Positions 28,040-41,958 of a DNA stretch of 64,000 bases are shown here, piece by piece; position 1 is the first letter of the stretch, and each line of letters starts with the position of its first letter. This DNA is from Utricularia gibba (taxonomy: Eukaryota; Streptophyta; Magnoliopsida; Lamiales; Lentibulariaceae). The stretch covers positions 2,790,001 to 2,854,000 of the forward strand of contig CM007991.1 in assembly GCA_002189035.1 (NCBI GenBank), in the 5' to 3' direction. A model generated the notes under the pieces. That model was not told the DNA's origin, made no database searches, and was given only the letters and a program-made list of their open reading frames with translations. Position numbers and translations under genes: made by a program.

Positions 28040-31000
28040 ATACGGCATCTAAAAATGTGATAGAGCGAAATGTCCCACCAAGCTCAAGCAGATATAATAT
28101 ATTTGGCAAATAGAAAGAGTCTAAAATGTACATACAGATTTCATTTTTGCATATATATGTCCCAACTTGGGCACTTCAAGATTTCGCAAGGCATTAGCTA
28201 GCCACTCGGATGCTTCAATATTCTGAACCATACATGCCTCATCAAATGATCCTCCAGTCAGACGAGCTGCATGCTGAACAATAAAGAAGAACAAGAAAGG
28301 AGCATTACCAGGTTTGCTGCCTATGTAATCTAAACTGAATTATTCCTTGACAAGTATTTTTCTGGCATAGACGTACCTCAGAAAGTATACGAAATCTATC
28401 AATGAGTGCATCAAGTTCCTCAACCAGTGATCTGTTATTAACAGATTGCATTTCCAATTTGTTATTACGGACTTCAATCTGTTAAAAAATAGCCATGTTA
28501 CATCCCATCCTATGTGACAACTGCAAACAAGAGAATGGTTGTATTCTTTAATCAATAAAGTGTGTAATATAATGGACAGGGGAGGCCATGCATACCGACT
28601 CAATATCCTCTCTCATGTGTCGCAGTTTTACATTGAAAATGCCCAGCCATTCATCCATATCCTCAATGCAGTTAGTGGCATGTTCAAGTCCCTGAAGTAC
28701 CTGCAATATAACGCCTTGAATGATAAATCTTATTTTTTTAACAGCAAAACCATAAATCTTATACTGCACACAAAAGAAAACATATCGTCAATACTGCATA
28801 TTCGAGACAGAATGAAGCCAGAGCACTGTAAACATGGCAAAATTAGGATCTTCATTGTATATTTTTCCAATTTATAGGGTGAGGTAAAGACAGTTCTACC
28901 CATTGATGAAAGAAATCACGTTCACCTAAAGATAGAGTAGACGTACCAATAAAAATTTACCTGTTGTATTAGAGGCTCGCTTTCCAAAATTGCATGGACA
29001 TTTGCAGCCTCCAAGGCTTGAAGCTCACGCTTCAACCTTTCAGAAAACGCTTCTGCTTCGCCGATTCCCATAACGTAACTGCACTTAACTAGATCCTTAG
29101 TACTTCATATGTGAAACCAAAAGTTGACTACACAATCCAATATAACCCATCCCGAATTAACTATAAAAAGGGACCTCTGATCTACCACACGACTTAAGGC
29201 GTACATTAGTAGTATTTAATCATTAAATAGCATATACATATCGTTAGCTTAAAAGAGAAAACATGCAGAATTTTGGAAAACAGAAAGCTAATATAGACAA
29301 TGTCATTCAGGCATCAGATAGCAACGGTAACAGAACAAGAGCAGCACCAAGTCGGAAGATAAAATGGCTGAAAATATTGTACAACTAACTATCCTGTGTA
29401 ACATCAGGGCATATGAAACAAAAGATTCTAACTTCAAGACCAAACTCCAATATATGTTACCTACACGTGATTTATCCGAAACTACTTCCCATAATAGGGA
29501 TGCGTAAATATGAAAGTGCAGAAAACTGGATGTATCCAATTAAGACACATACGCGCCTAGAAGTGCCTCCATATCCTCTTCCTCTGCTTGAGAAACTAGT
29601 TCTTTTTCAACAGTGACTTGCATGTCACCTTTGCTAATTACATCAATATCAGGTCCAAATTGGAGTGCTTCCTGCCCCTGATTAATTGCTTGTGTGTTGT
29701 CCTGAATATTACGTACAGAATCCAACTTTGAAATGCTCCTATAGAAACCAAAATACATACTCTTTTCCCGTTTAATCAAAAGATTTTCACGATTGGCACA
29801 TCCAGAAATTTGAAATGCTCCTACAGAACAATTTTTTTCGTGAATGGGAGAACACACTGGCACATGTATACAGTCTCTTTTGAATATTCAAGGTATCAAA
29901 ATTGGATGTTTTCAAAACGCCAGAATCGAGCCATACCAACACAGTAACAATGAAATCAGTGTTTCGAAAAGAAGGTTTTTACTGCACCTTTGCCCAGAGT
30001 GCCATCTCCACAACATCAATGCCAACAACTTTCGGGAGATGACCCAACACATCCTTGCACGTATTTAAAATGCAGAGCAACAAGCGATTCCTGTAACATA
30101 AGAGTGCAAATTTAGATGTAAAATAGGAAGAATTTACGATAAAAAAAACTTCAGCAAACCTGTCATCCACATTTCGCATTGTCCATTGAGGTGGAGCAAC
30201 ACTCTGACTTCTAAGATTATCAAAACCCTTGAGGAAAACAAAGCATCAAGGATCAGGTTGAGATCATATTCATTTTTTTTAGAACCCTAATTACATCAAC
30301 CAACAATACCAGCATAAAGGTACATCCAGAGGGATCATTTGTTACAACTTCCACTTTTGACAGATGCTTCAGCTTGTATAGTTTTGCAGCCTGTGACAAA
30401 AGTCCCCTATGAGCATCAATTATAGTGGAATGAAGGCAACAAGATCAATCATTACCTTCAGGAGCATTTAGGATTAGAGATATAATTCTAAATTTCTGTA
30501 AACTAGCCTATGACGCTTGTTGGTCAAAATAATCTAAAAGTTCTCTACAAGCAGTACTTTAATTCCCACCCTGCAATGCTTCCGAGAAAAACATTATTTT
30601 TTGCAATCATATACTATACATGGATCAAGGCATGCTCCACAGAGAACCGCGTTATTATACCACTAGTGAGTTCATTATCATTCGTTTACCTCAAGGACAC
30701 CTCCATTTGAATATTTGAAGATACGAAGGAAAGCTTTGGTCCGTTTAGCTTTTGTTTTTGCTGAAACATTGAAGAAAATTTAGCAAAAAACTTACACTAG
30801 AAGACCAGCCTGCCACCTGTCATTCTGCATCCAAAAGTAATAGAACAAACAAATGCAGCAACAGCTATCGATGCATGCAGGACATGAAGAGAAAAAATGC
30901 AATTCGCACGGAGTCTGCAAGAGTTGCTCGTTGCGTTCAACCAAATGAAACAGAAAATATTTCAATCTCCCAGATGAGGATCCAAAACACCGATTTGTAT

Positions 31001-31311
31001 CCAGCATTACAGACTAGAGAGCATTTGTAAGAGTTTTCATAATCGATCTCCAACCAGTATAAACAAATGATGCGTCAAGACCAATAGCGCACACACTCAA
31101 TTCAAAAAAAAAAAAAAAAAACGAAATGTAGAACAAAATCGGAATAGCTAACCTGAAATGGCGAGAACACGCGGTCCCAATTTTCCAGATTTTCCCCAGA
31201 TCCCCGACTCTTGGCGACTCTGATCGACATCAGTATCTTCTGTTTGGTGCCCTCGATCGCCGCCTCGCACGCACGCCGTAGCTCCGCGTCGTCGGCGCTG
31301 GATTTCGCCAT
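23806..31311 (-). CDS. SEC3A: Exocyst subunit SEC3, two frameshifts
   Basis: Exocyst complex subunit that tethers secretory vesicles to the plasma membrane; in plants it acts in polar growth. About 23 exons. Early ones are near 31311-31149, 30760-30690, 30390-30310, 30227-30160, 30090-29988, 29701-29553, 29078-28961, 28700-28596, 28478-28377 and 28273-28136; the last ends at 23806. Key blocks: [21 protein letters not shown] (end of the N-terminal PH-like region), [20 protein letters not shown] and the C-terminal [14 protein letters not shown]. Two single-base breaks: exon 1 needs one more base in the CCCC at 31202-31205 to read I-W-G-K-S-G-K-L-G, and exon 21 one more in the GGG at 24462-24464 to read A-P-E-E. 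Both look like consensus errors. Intron 10 has a 33-nt A-run near 28008-28037. Confidence 0.92.
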
Positions 31312-32055
31312 TCTCAGATGAATCCAGTTGGCGCCCGCTCAACAAACACGAGGGAATAGAATGAAACAGTACCCCGCTTAGGCCTTACCTAATTTCAATA
31401 ATGCCATTTAATTATACTAAATTCATTATTTAATATTCAAATAAATACCCATCTTAGGCATACGAAATCAGTCGTAATCCTTCCATTAAATGATAATGAT
31501 GACACATGACAGTTGAGAAATTAATCCATGGGTCTTAGTCGTGCCCTTTATGACACTTGACCGTTATGATCCTTCCCCTCGATCAAGATTGTATTTTTTA
31601 TTATAAAAAATCAGGAAATTGGGTCTCGGTCTCGGGTTCGGGTTCGGGTCGGGTCACTAGAAAAACTCTGGTTTACAAAAATAATGATATCTTTTACCCT
31701 GCCGTACCACGACACGTGGCTATAAGCTATTCGGTGGCTGCAGAGTTTCGGGATTCACACCGCTTGGTGAACTGTGAATAATGGAACTCAGAGGAAGAGG
31801 GTGTTCAAGGGGGGAAAAACGAGACGCTGCTGGTTTCTCTCTCTGTCTCTTGTGTGTGTTTTCTCCCTTTGGAAAAGTCCGAGAGTCCTTCCGGGTACCC
31901 AGCACGGGATTGGTTGTTGGGCTCCGATTCCGAATCAGAAAATGCATCATCTCTGACAACTGCTGCCCATTTTTCAATAATGTCTCAGCTTGCATGATTC
32001 AGAATCTGGGTTGGGTTTATTCATCCACGGATTGAAGGGTTCTGTTTTTTTCGAA
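31312..32055. other. Shared promoter of SEC3 and AFR-like genes
   Basis: Divergent promoter interval. It contains a (GGTCTC)/(GGGTTC) repeat at about 31620-31656 and an ACGTGGC (G-box-like) element near 31714. No coding sequence is credible; an in-frame ATG at 31990 could extend the AFR-like protein but lies in probable leader. Confidence 0.55.
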
Positions 32056-33732
32056 ATGCTGGAAGTAGAGAGTAGTGGTGTTACAACTCGGTTCCCTCCG
32101 CATTCCGCGCTGTTGCAGACTTCAGTAGACGGCTCCGAGGAAGAGCTTACGGTTCTTCCGCGGCACACGAAGGTGGTCGTTACCGGAAATAATCGCACAA
32201 AGTCTGTCTTAGTTGGGCTTGAAGGCGTTGTCAAAAAAGCTGTTGGGCTTGGTGGATGGCACTGGCTGGTAACAAACTAGAGCAAAACTTGATTTGTTGT
32301 CTTCTACTTGAGCACCTTTTTTTACTAAAGACGTTTCGTTGCCTTTTTGTCTGTTTTTTCCTCTATCCATCGCATGCCAGCGCTTTTTGATCAAGGGGGT
32401 TATTACTCGATACGATTCTAGCCTTTCTTTGTGCATCCTTTTGTTTCATTACAGCTCTGTCTGCTCCGTGATGTAGGTCTGTTGACCTACAGATTGAAGA
32501 ATTTTTAATCCTGATTATTTTCGCTTCTTGCTAATTTTTGGCATAGAAATCTGAGGGGAATTTCGGATTTTATCCGTTCTCCGATCTGTAATTGCCCGAC
32601 ACCATGATCAGATGCTGTATCCAGAGTGTTCAGCAATATTATGGAACTAGAAGAAGGGAATTATGATGTGGGTTTTCTCCATATGCTCAGGTTCTTACAA
32701 ATGGAATCGAAGTAAAGCTGCAGAGAAATGCTTTAACTGTACTTGAACCACCGAATGGGAATGAGGAAGACGATGAGGCTGAATTTGAAGCTCCACATTG
32801 GAATGGGTCTGATATGAGTGAGTTCTTTTTACCGTGGCCATTTCTCTTTCTGAGTAGATGGCATTGGCTGGTTTATCTCATTGCATGCTGATCTGTCTTG
32901 CTGGTTTTGTTGTTTTTTTTGGGATTCATGTGTTTTTCTATCTCTAATCCCTGTGTTTGTTTTGTTTCTCGTTGTCTTTTGTGTGCGAACTTTGGATCAG
33001 TGTTATTGTGCTATGCTGTGTGATCCCTGCCTCCTTTTGTGACTACAGAGGAAGATATGTTCTTACTTCTCTTCATCTAGCTTGTTTTCTTAGCTGCTGC
33101 TCTATTGCCTTGTTCTTTTGGCCCATCAAGCAAAATTATCATGTCTTTCCACTTCTTTTCTCAGCATCAGATGACACTCAAAGGTCCCAGAAATCAAGGC
33201 ACCGGATCCACAGGCCGCTTGAGATACCTCACCAGGCTCCATGTCGATCCTTGTCGCCCGAGCACCAATCTAAAACATCACCTGTACAAAAATCCCATTC
33301 TTTTTGCACCAAATTCTTGAGAAGTAACATTAACGCATTCGATCATGCAGAAGGTGGACCTCAGCAGGCTTGAGATGGGCGCACTATGGAAATACCTGAG
33401 ACATTTCAACCTTGTCAGTGGTTTTATTTCGCCGGATCAACTCAAGCATCGACTACCCTTTTAGTAGCCATCTCTAATGTGACTTGCAGGTTGATGCGAT
33501 TCACATCCCCTCGAGAGAGCAAGCTGTGGCCATCGTCCAAAGGCACTTCATGTCACAGGCACAGACACTCATACCGAAAGCTTGTGTTGTTTCCTTTCTG
33601 ATAAAACAACTCCCTGTCGTTGACAAATGGTATCCACAGCAGCAACTGGATGAGCTCCAAGTGATCTGCGGATTCATTCAGGCAGCCAAGAAGCAAAAAA
33701 CGACCACCACAACAACGGTGTGCAGCAACTGA
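32056..33732 (+). CDS. AFR: SAP30-like histone deacetylase complex subunit (AFR1/AFR2 type)
   Basis: Plant SAP30 function-related protein, a subunit of Sin3-type histone deacetylase complexes; in Arabidopsis the AFR proteins repress flowering genes. Five exons (32056-32268, 32691-32817, 33165-33283, 33351-33413, 33490-33732). Motifs: V-L-P-R-H-T-K-V-V-V-T-G-N-N-R-T-K-S-V-L, A-V-G-L-G-G-W-H-W-L-V-L-T-N-G, K-V-D-L-S-R-L-E-M-G-A-L-W-K-Y and the C-terminal D-E-L-Q-V-I-C-G-F-I-Q-A-A-K. Inside the last exon an extra 27 codons separate H-F-M-S-Q from Q-Q-L-D-E-L. That segment (33559-33639) begins GC and ends AG, so it may be a GC-AG intron that happens to lack stops. The start M-L-E-V was chosen because family similarity begins there. 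Confidence 0.85.
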
Positions 33733-35692
<1,960 letters not shown>

Positions 35693-37274
35693 CTCGACTT
35701 ACAACGAAAACAACGGTTCCGTTTACATTTCCGGCGATCCCTTCCTTCAATCCTCTATACCATGAACTGAATCAAGGGATCTAATTACCGTAGGAGCAGC
35801 CGACCTGCTCCTGCCTACTGATCTATATTCCCGTCTCGATAATCTAGCACTCTTCTGAACTTTTACCTTGCGAGTCTGTCATGTACATGAACTCTTCTTC
35901 AGCTACAGAGTTCATGTCTTGAGTGATGGCTGTATGATCAAGCCTAGGAAAGTTTGATTTGTGGTGTCTGTGCTTGACAATGCATTAGCCTTTTTTCGTT
36001 CAAAGAAAAAGAAAATTATGGCACGCATATGAAAGAAAGGGACTGGAGTGAAGTAGTGTTCACCCATTCCTCTTCGTGCTTCGTGTTGCTGCTCCTGGAT
36101 TTCATGGGGGCTTCGCATCCACGGCAAGAAGCTGGCAACCCCCCCGCAAATCGGAAGTAGTCCTCGACTCGCCTTTAAATCCACTCACCCAAGCGCGATG
36201 GCGTCGATTCTCGCCGAAGATCATCCTCGCCTAATCCATCTTCGACGAAGCGTCCCCCCTCGGCGTCAGCCGCAACCCTTTTCGTCTCGGTAAATTCGGT
36301 CACAACATCAACGCTTTGCGCACCCTAGGGATTCGGCGTTCCTCTCCGTCGTCATCTTTGTAAATTCCTTCTTTTGGCTAGCGAAATCCGGATTGATCGA
36401 TAAGAAGCATCTCCCCGGCGCTGCAGAAATGGAGCGCGCGGTGCGAGTTCGTGAGCTACTTAAGACCATAGGTGTGAAATCGAAGGAACTGTGAGAGATC
36501 GATCGATCCATCCAATCCAGATCGCGGTCGTCAGGGGAAACGGGAGATGGAGAAGAAAAGCAAGAGGAGGAAACATCCCCCAGTGATCCAAGATTCCGGC
36601 CAACGGGTCGATGCCCTTCGCCGACATTCGCCAACAGCTATCCACGAGACGGTTACCAGATGCGGTTGGGGGCTTCCATTATCCCAAATCCCGCGCATTA
36701 GCATGACAAAACGACCGTACGAGTTCCCAGGGCCGAGGGCAGGTCACAGGGCTCTCCCCATCCCCCCATCCCGTACGCACAGCAAGGAATAAAAGTAATT
36801 ACAGGGCAGGCCCCTGTCTGAACAAAGAACGTGGGGCGCAATAATGACCGATTTGACCCTTCATCCCTCCACCCATGCATGCATCCCTGTCGCCCATGAG
36901 TCTCGAGCCTTGACCAACCACCACCCAGAATCATACGATGCCGTTTTGGTAATTAAGGCATCAATTAATATGGAATAATCCCATTTGGGGAGGGGCAGAA
37001 TTAAGGCATTGTTTTATACCACACCCTTCCCTCCGCCAATCAATCATCGAGGTTCGACGTCATCCATTTGTACCGCCAACAATTTATATGCTTTCTTTCT
37101 CCGAGTTAGCTGTACGCAACCACAGGACGCGTAGAGACGTGGACACGCCGATACGGGGACTCTTCATCCTCGATAAAAATGGTTTACGTCTGTAGTGTAC
37201 AAGCTAATCGGCAAGGTGAATAGAAGTAACAAAAAAACGATAGGGTTTTAGATACAACAAGAGAAAAGCGGACG
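35693..37274. other. Intergenic between convergent BZR and IDD genes
   Basis: 3' ends of both genes and unassigned DNA. At 36198 an ATG opens 31 codons (M-A-S-I-L-A-E-D-H-P) that end at a good donor, CGG/GTAAAT, but no continuation was recognised. AT-rich DNA and a possible minus-strand 3' end lie from 36950 to 37270. No gene called. Confidence 0.45.
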
Positions 37275-39022
37275 CTATAGGATGGATGGTTTTCGCTCTG
37301 GCGAATCATCGTCCCATGCACCGATGCCGGAGAGATCGGAGGCGCCGTTGATTGAGCTTAGGAAGCCGCCGCCGCTGCTTTCCATTCGGACACCAAGAAA
37401 ATCCAGTGTCGCCGTACCGTAGTCACCCTTACCACTGAAGAGCGGGGATTGTCTGAAAATGGATTCGTCGAAGGGGGACGGGACGTTGTTCCACTTCGAG
37501 GCGGTTGAGACCGATGCAGCGGCCATCGCCGAAATATCGGAAGTGGGCGGCGGTGGTGCCGGCCGACTGAATACGTGGAGAACCGAGGGATTGGAGGTGG
37601 TTGTTCCCATTTGCGCTGCTTTCTGGAGCAATGCGGTGGCGGATAAAACCGGCGGCGAGTTTGGCATGCAGTGTTGTCGGGGATTGAGTGGGGCTCCGGG
37701 GAATGAAGATAATACGCCGTAGAGAGAAGGTGACAGTGTCAGAGAAGCGGAATCACTGATTGGCCGGAACAACGTCGGGTAACACGGAGGCGGATTAAAT
37801 GACTGACTAATATCGGGTGAACCCACAACGCAGAAGCTCCCGCACTGCTCAGATACTCCCCCATCGGAGCACGGCGCCACCCCAACCTCAACACTCGAGC
37901 CGGTAAGCGAATGAAAATGGGCGGCGCTACGATTTCCTTGTAACTCTGCCTCCACAAACAATCCAAAGTGAATTTCAGTAACCGTAAAATCACAACACAG
38001 CAGCTATTAATTGCATGAAGAATAGCTTTAACCCCTCAAAAAAGAAAACCCGGAATTTTAGGTTACTAAACACTACCTGAACTTCCAACTGATGGAGCCG
38101 GAGATAAAACATCAGTAGGAGGAGTAAGTGGCGGCGGAGGCAGCGGAGAGGAACTGGAAGTTCCCGGAGGCCTCAGAATATGAACATTCAACTCTCCGGC
38201 GGGATCTGACCGGGTTCTTTCCTGCGCCAAGGCATCACAGAAAGCTCTGTGGGTGATAAAACTATCCTTTCTGCGGCAACCAAGCACATACACACATAAA
38301 ACAGTTAACTTCAACCTTCGTCAAATAGCCTGAAGTGAAATCAAATGTCGGACCTGGAAAACAAGGTACCGCAGTCGCAGCGATACTCACGAGTCCCACA
38401 GGTCTTAACGTGGGCTTTCAAGTCGGAGAGCACAGCGTATTTCTTAGAACACCGATCGCATCTATGCTTCTTCTCGCCGTGCTTCCGACAAAAATGTTTC
38501 TTAATCCCTGTAAGATCACCGAGCGCCCTAGCAGGATCATGGTGGACGCAAGTGGGTTCGGGGCAAACGTACACTCGTTTCCTAATATCTTTGCTCGTCC
38601 GCTGACGGAGCTTCCACGGCAAGTTGTGGCCGCGGCGGTGGAGTTGCAGGTTTTGGTCCCGCTGGAATCCCTTGTTGCAGATCTCGCAAACGAATCTGTT
38701 TGTTGCCAAAAGTGCTTTCGGCGATAAAGCAATTACTTCTGCGTCCGGATCTGCAGTAAAGAAGCCCCGGATACTCAAGAAGGAAAGACAGAATATTACA
38801 CCGCTTTTCTGCAGAGAGTGAGCGAAAAAAAAACAAAAGAATCCTGATACCTCGCATCCCTGAAAAACTCCTCTTTTTTTTGTTTTCAACGACGGGGGCC
38901 TTCGATTCGCCCCCTAATTTGCCAGCTTCGTCCATCGGGCGGCAATAACTATATAACACCTCACGGGAACAGCTCTCTTCTACTTCTGCTTCTCCTTCTT
39001 CCTCTTCGTCGTCGTCTTCCAT
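37275..39022 (-). CDS. IDD: INDETERMINATE-domain (IDD) C2H2 zinc-finger factor
   Basis: Plant transcription factor. Four in-phase exons (39022-38851, 38750-38354, 38270-38077, 37945-37275) give 477 residues. The N-terminus is acidic (M-E-D-D-D-E-E-E-E-G) and a basic K-K-K-R-S-F-S-G precedes the ID domain. The four fingers are in order: F-V-C-E-I-C-N-K-G-F with H-R-R-G-H; Y-V-C-P-E-P-T-C with H-F-C-R-K-H; H-R-C-D-R-C-S-K-K-Y with H-V-K-T-C; and Y-R-C-D-C-G-T-L-F-S-R with H-R-A-F-C. The two CCHC fingers at the end mediate SHR/SCR-type binding in relatives. The C-terminus has L-D-F-L-G-V, like the conserved TRDFLG motif. Minus-strand promoter DNA lies above 39022. Intact. Confidence 0.92.
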
Positions 39023-40929
39023 TATCCTACACCATGAACACGGCGGCGCTTGGAAGTCTATATGTAGAACAAGTGATGAAACAGGAACAGAACAAGTGAT
39101 GGGTGCCGGGAAGAGGAGCCGGGAGGGAGGGTTAGGATAACCAACCATGGTTAACACAAACCAGACCGTAGTCGGGCTTGGGTTCGAGACCCGTGGCCCC
39201 CAGCGGACGGGGTGGACTCCACGTGGTGGGATCGATTCCGTCCACGTGTACAGATGTAGGGTTATCCGCCCTGCATCATCAACCCCCACGTCCCTTTCCT
39301 TGTTGGTATCAACTTGTTAGCATTGGGATTGTAAAACAAAAAAACATTCTGAAATTAATTAAAAAGTTTATTTTAATGAAATTCCCATCATTGCCAAGTA
39401 TTCAATTGGGACTCGTACAGCACTAGAGTCAAAGATGAATCGTGGAATGCAACGGATATCCGTCACCACCCTTCCAAATTTTAAAGTTAGGGTATTTATC
39501 ACAACGTCACATCATTACGAAATCTATCTTATTTTAAAAATCACTCACAAATTTAGCCACCTTATATTAAAATAAGAAAAAAAACTAAATAAAGTTTTTT
39601 TATATATAATTTATATATTAATCTTGGAGATATACTATTATATTAATATATTTAAGTATAATATAATTTGGTATATAACATTTGATATATGAGAATAGAA
39701 GTTTAAATATATGATTAGTATAAATATAATTAACTCCCACCCACTCCATTTATGTATACCGCTTCTATATTTAAAAAAATGTGTATATGCGTGATATAAT
39801 TATATAAAAATCACATATGTATATTAATTAATCAAACAATAATTTATGTATAAACTTGATACTGTACTATAAACATCTTCTTAATGATCGATAGGTGGAC
39901 GGTAAGTCACATTGGTCCAATATTATTTTATAAATAAATATACTAATGTTCGAAGCTTTTAAACTCTGATGATACAATCATTTATATGTGTGCAATTTTC
40001 AAAATTTTATTTGATAAAATATGTCAATTAAAAGGTATTTGAAATTAGATACTGTTATAAAGATACAATTGACATATGTAGACTATGGGTATGTTCTGCA
40101 AAACTTTTATAATTAACTTTTAATTATAGTAAAGTAAAAGTTATTTTTTTTTCAGAACAATCTTATTTTCAAAAGTAATTTTATTATAATTATTTTTAAA
40201 ATCATATAATAATTTTTTTTTTTACATAAATCATAAGTTGTGTGTTTTTCAAGGGTTTGTAAAAACTTATTCCTTCAAACATCACAGTTATTGAATTCAA
40301 AAGTAAAAATTTATTCATAACACTACAATTTGTTTTTGATTCTATTAAGTTTAATTCTACTTTTTGAAAATTATTTCTACAACATTAAAAGTAAATTATA
40401 AAAGTTTTACACGACATATACTACTGTGATCTAATTTCAGGGGAGTGGAGGAGCCCGAACGTGGGAAGGATGCAGAGGAAATGGGGTGGGCATTTGTGCA
40501 ATGCAACGAGCGTTGATGATGTGGGGCATTCTGTGTGCGTTGTTGATTCAGCAGCATGAGTTGTGTGCACTGTAGGAGCAGGAGCTCATGATGGCCCCTT
40601 TTGATTCCGCCTCCCCGTCGTTATCTGGTTGCATTCAGCAAGATGTGGAGGTTCACTCATTTTCAAGATGTGAATCATGGGTGGCGTTTCTGGGAAATAG
40701 GGAGCATGTGCAGGGACACTTTGGTAACTCAGATCCCTCCTTCGCACTTAACCTAATGTCTTCATGCTATTGATTTCCCACCGTGCACGTATACTCTACA
40801 GTTCGAATCGGAGGAGAACGGGATGGGATGCCTGAGTGATGACGTGGTTGCTGCACGATGCTCATCGTGACGGCTACGGATCCCGATCAGCGCAACTCGC
40901 GCCGCACCTGAGATTATGTTGAAAAAGGT
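39023..40929. other. AT-rich intergenic DNA
   Basis: IDD promoter, then very AT-rich DNA from 39480 to 40440 with many T and A runs and no open frames of note. The segment at 39150-39290 contains GGGTTCGAGACCC and GGGATCGATTCC, which resemble tRNA B boxes and may be a decayed tRNA-related SINE; the A-box side is not convincing. Confidence 0.5.
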
Positions 40930-41023
40930 CCGGCCCGTTTTCATTATGTTGGGCCTGTTGCCCCGATTGCCTTCTTCCTTTTCTATATAAACCCTGCCCA
41001 TCGCTCTTGTGCATAAACCCTAG
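40930..41023 (+). promoter_or_regulatory. Promoter of the snoRNA cluster: site II, TATA and telo-box
   Basis: A GGCCCG at about 40932 and TGGGCC at 40950 are followed by TATATAA at 40984 and AAACCCTAG at 41015. Site II plus telo-box is the combination known for plant snoRNA and ribosomal-protein promoters. No protein follows; the first C/D snoRNA begins about 260 bases downstream. Confidence 0.65.
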
Positions 41024-41282
41024 TTTTTAAGCTCTCCCCTGGCGCGCTGAGGCCGCCAAGAAGGCCTGGCATCGCATGGAGGACCGATTTTGTTCTTGAA
41101 TTGTTTGTTGGAAACTCACTTCTTTGCGTTGGTTCCCTTTGTGTTGGTTCTGAAACGGTGTATTTCTTTAAAAGAGTTTTGTTCAAGCTCTGTGGCTTCC
41201 TCTGCCGATTTGGGCTTTCCTGCTTTTTCTTTTTTTGTTACGTTTTGCTGTGAATTGAAAATCGATTGTATACGAGACAATG

Positions 41283-41365
41283 GGAAGGCGTGTGATGTGA
41301 TATCTTATCCTACACACTGAATCTTGTGTTGACTATACAACTCCGCTTATTATCTGACGCCTTCC
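41283..41365 (+). ncRNA. Box C/D snoRNA 1, 25S rRNA guide
   Basis: An 8-bp perfect terminal stem, GGAAGGCG (41283-41290) with CGCCTTCC (41358-41365), encloses a C box GTGATGT (41292-41298) and a D box CTGA (41354-41357). A D' CTGA lies near 41317. The sequence before the D box, CTCCGCTTATT, is complementary to AATAAGCGGAG near the 5' end of plant 25S rRNA (11 nt, from memory). By the D+5 rule the predicted target is the U of CAAUAAG. The rRNA sequence is recalled, not aligned. Confidence 0.78.
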
Positions 41366-41457
41366 TGTTCTTGGGATCTGTTTATTTGCTTATGCCTGCA
41401 ATGGTTGTGTTGATTTTCTCAGAAAAAAATGTGTTTTTTTACTGAAAGATTTCTCAA

Positions 41458-41539
41458 TGATGAGAGAAAGCGGACGGGCGGACAGAACCTGATGCCGTGT
41501 TGAGTGTCTGCATCGTTCCTGCTTTAGGAACTTCTCTGA
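41458..41539 (+). ncRNA. Possible box C/D snoRNA with internal hairpin
   Basis: TGATGA at 41458 and CTGA at 41536, with an internal CTGA at 41489, suit a C/D RNA of about 80 nt. Flanks do not form a clear terminal stem and neither guide matched rRNA that I recall. Between D' and D lies an inverted repeat GTTCCT...AGGAAC (about 41516-41530). It sits between two better-supported snoRNAs, which is the main argument for it. Confidence 0.35.
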
Positions 41540-41630
41540 GATTCATTCCCCTTCAATGGGTTTACAACCAATTTTTTATCTTTGTAGCTGCTCTGCAAAT
41601 ATATCCTTCCCTTGGCGTTGGACAAACTTT

Positions 41631-41709
41631 GGCTATGATGCTGTAAACTACCTATTTCCTGATGGGGGCTTTCCCATATGATTAACAAACCAATGGATCC
41701 TTCTGAGCC
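41631..41709 (+). ncRNA. Box C/D snoRNA 2, 18S guide (snR41-type A541 site)
   Basis: Stem GGC (41631-41633) with GCC (41707-41709), C box ATGATGC (41635-41641), D' CTGA (41659-41662) and D CTGA (41703-41706). The guide before D, CCAATGGATCCT, is complementary to AGGATCCATTGG of 18S rRNA (12 nt, recalled). The D+5 position pairs with the A of GGAUCC, which corresponds, as I recall, to the site guided by yeast snR41 at A541. The C box departs by one base from the RUGAUGA consensus. Confidence 0.72.
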
Positions 41710-41789
41710 TCACTTTCCTTGTCCATGCCATTACTTATAGCAGCTACTTCCCCGTCATTTCAATGTTTAATGTTCAAACTTTTAATAAA

Positions 41790-41869
41790 CATCGAGGTGA
41801 TGAATGCTCATCATGAGACTAGCGATGATTGCCAAAAAATGCTCCCAGACTACAATTATCTGATCGATG
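41790..41869 (+). ncRNA. Box C/D snoRNA 3, 25S rRNA guide
   Basis: Terminal stem CATCGA (41790-41795) with TCGATG (41864-41869), C box GTGATGA (41797-41803) and D box CTGA (41860-41863). A second GATGATT near 41824 could be C'. The guide before D, CCAGACTACAATT, is complementary to AATTGTAGTCTGG in the 5' region of plant 25S rRNA (13 nt, recalled). Best-formed of the cluster together with snoRNA 1. Confidence 0.75.
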
Positions 41870-41958
41870 ATTCTTTTTTACTTGTTTATTTCATCTCTGT
41901 CCGTAGTTTATTCACCTTGTGACACCAGGCGACATGCGTGCAAGGGCTGTACGCCCTC

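Noticed and set aside
36198-36290. Exon-like frame M-A-S-I-L-A-E-D-H-P ending at a donor
   Set aside because: No continuation exon or family similarity was found.
39150-39290. tRNA B-box-like motifs GGGTTCGAGACCC and GGGATCGATTCC
   Set aside because: No A box or folded tRNA arms at the right spacing; kept only as a comment.
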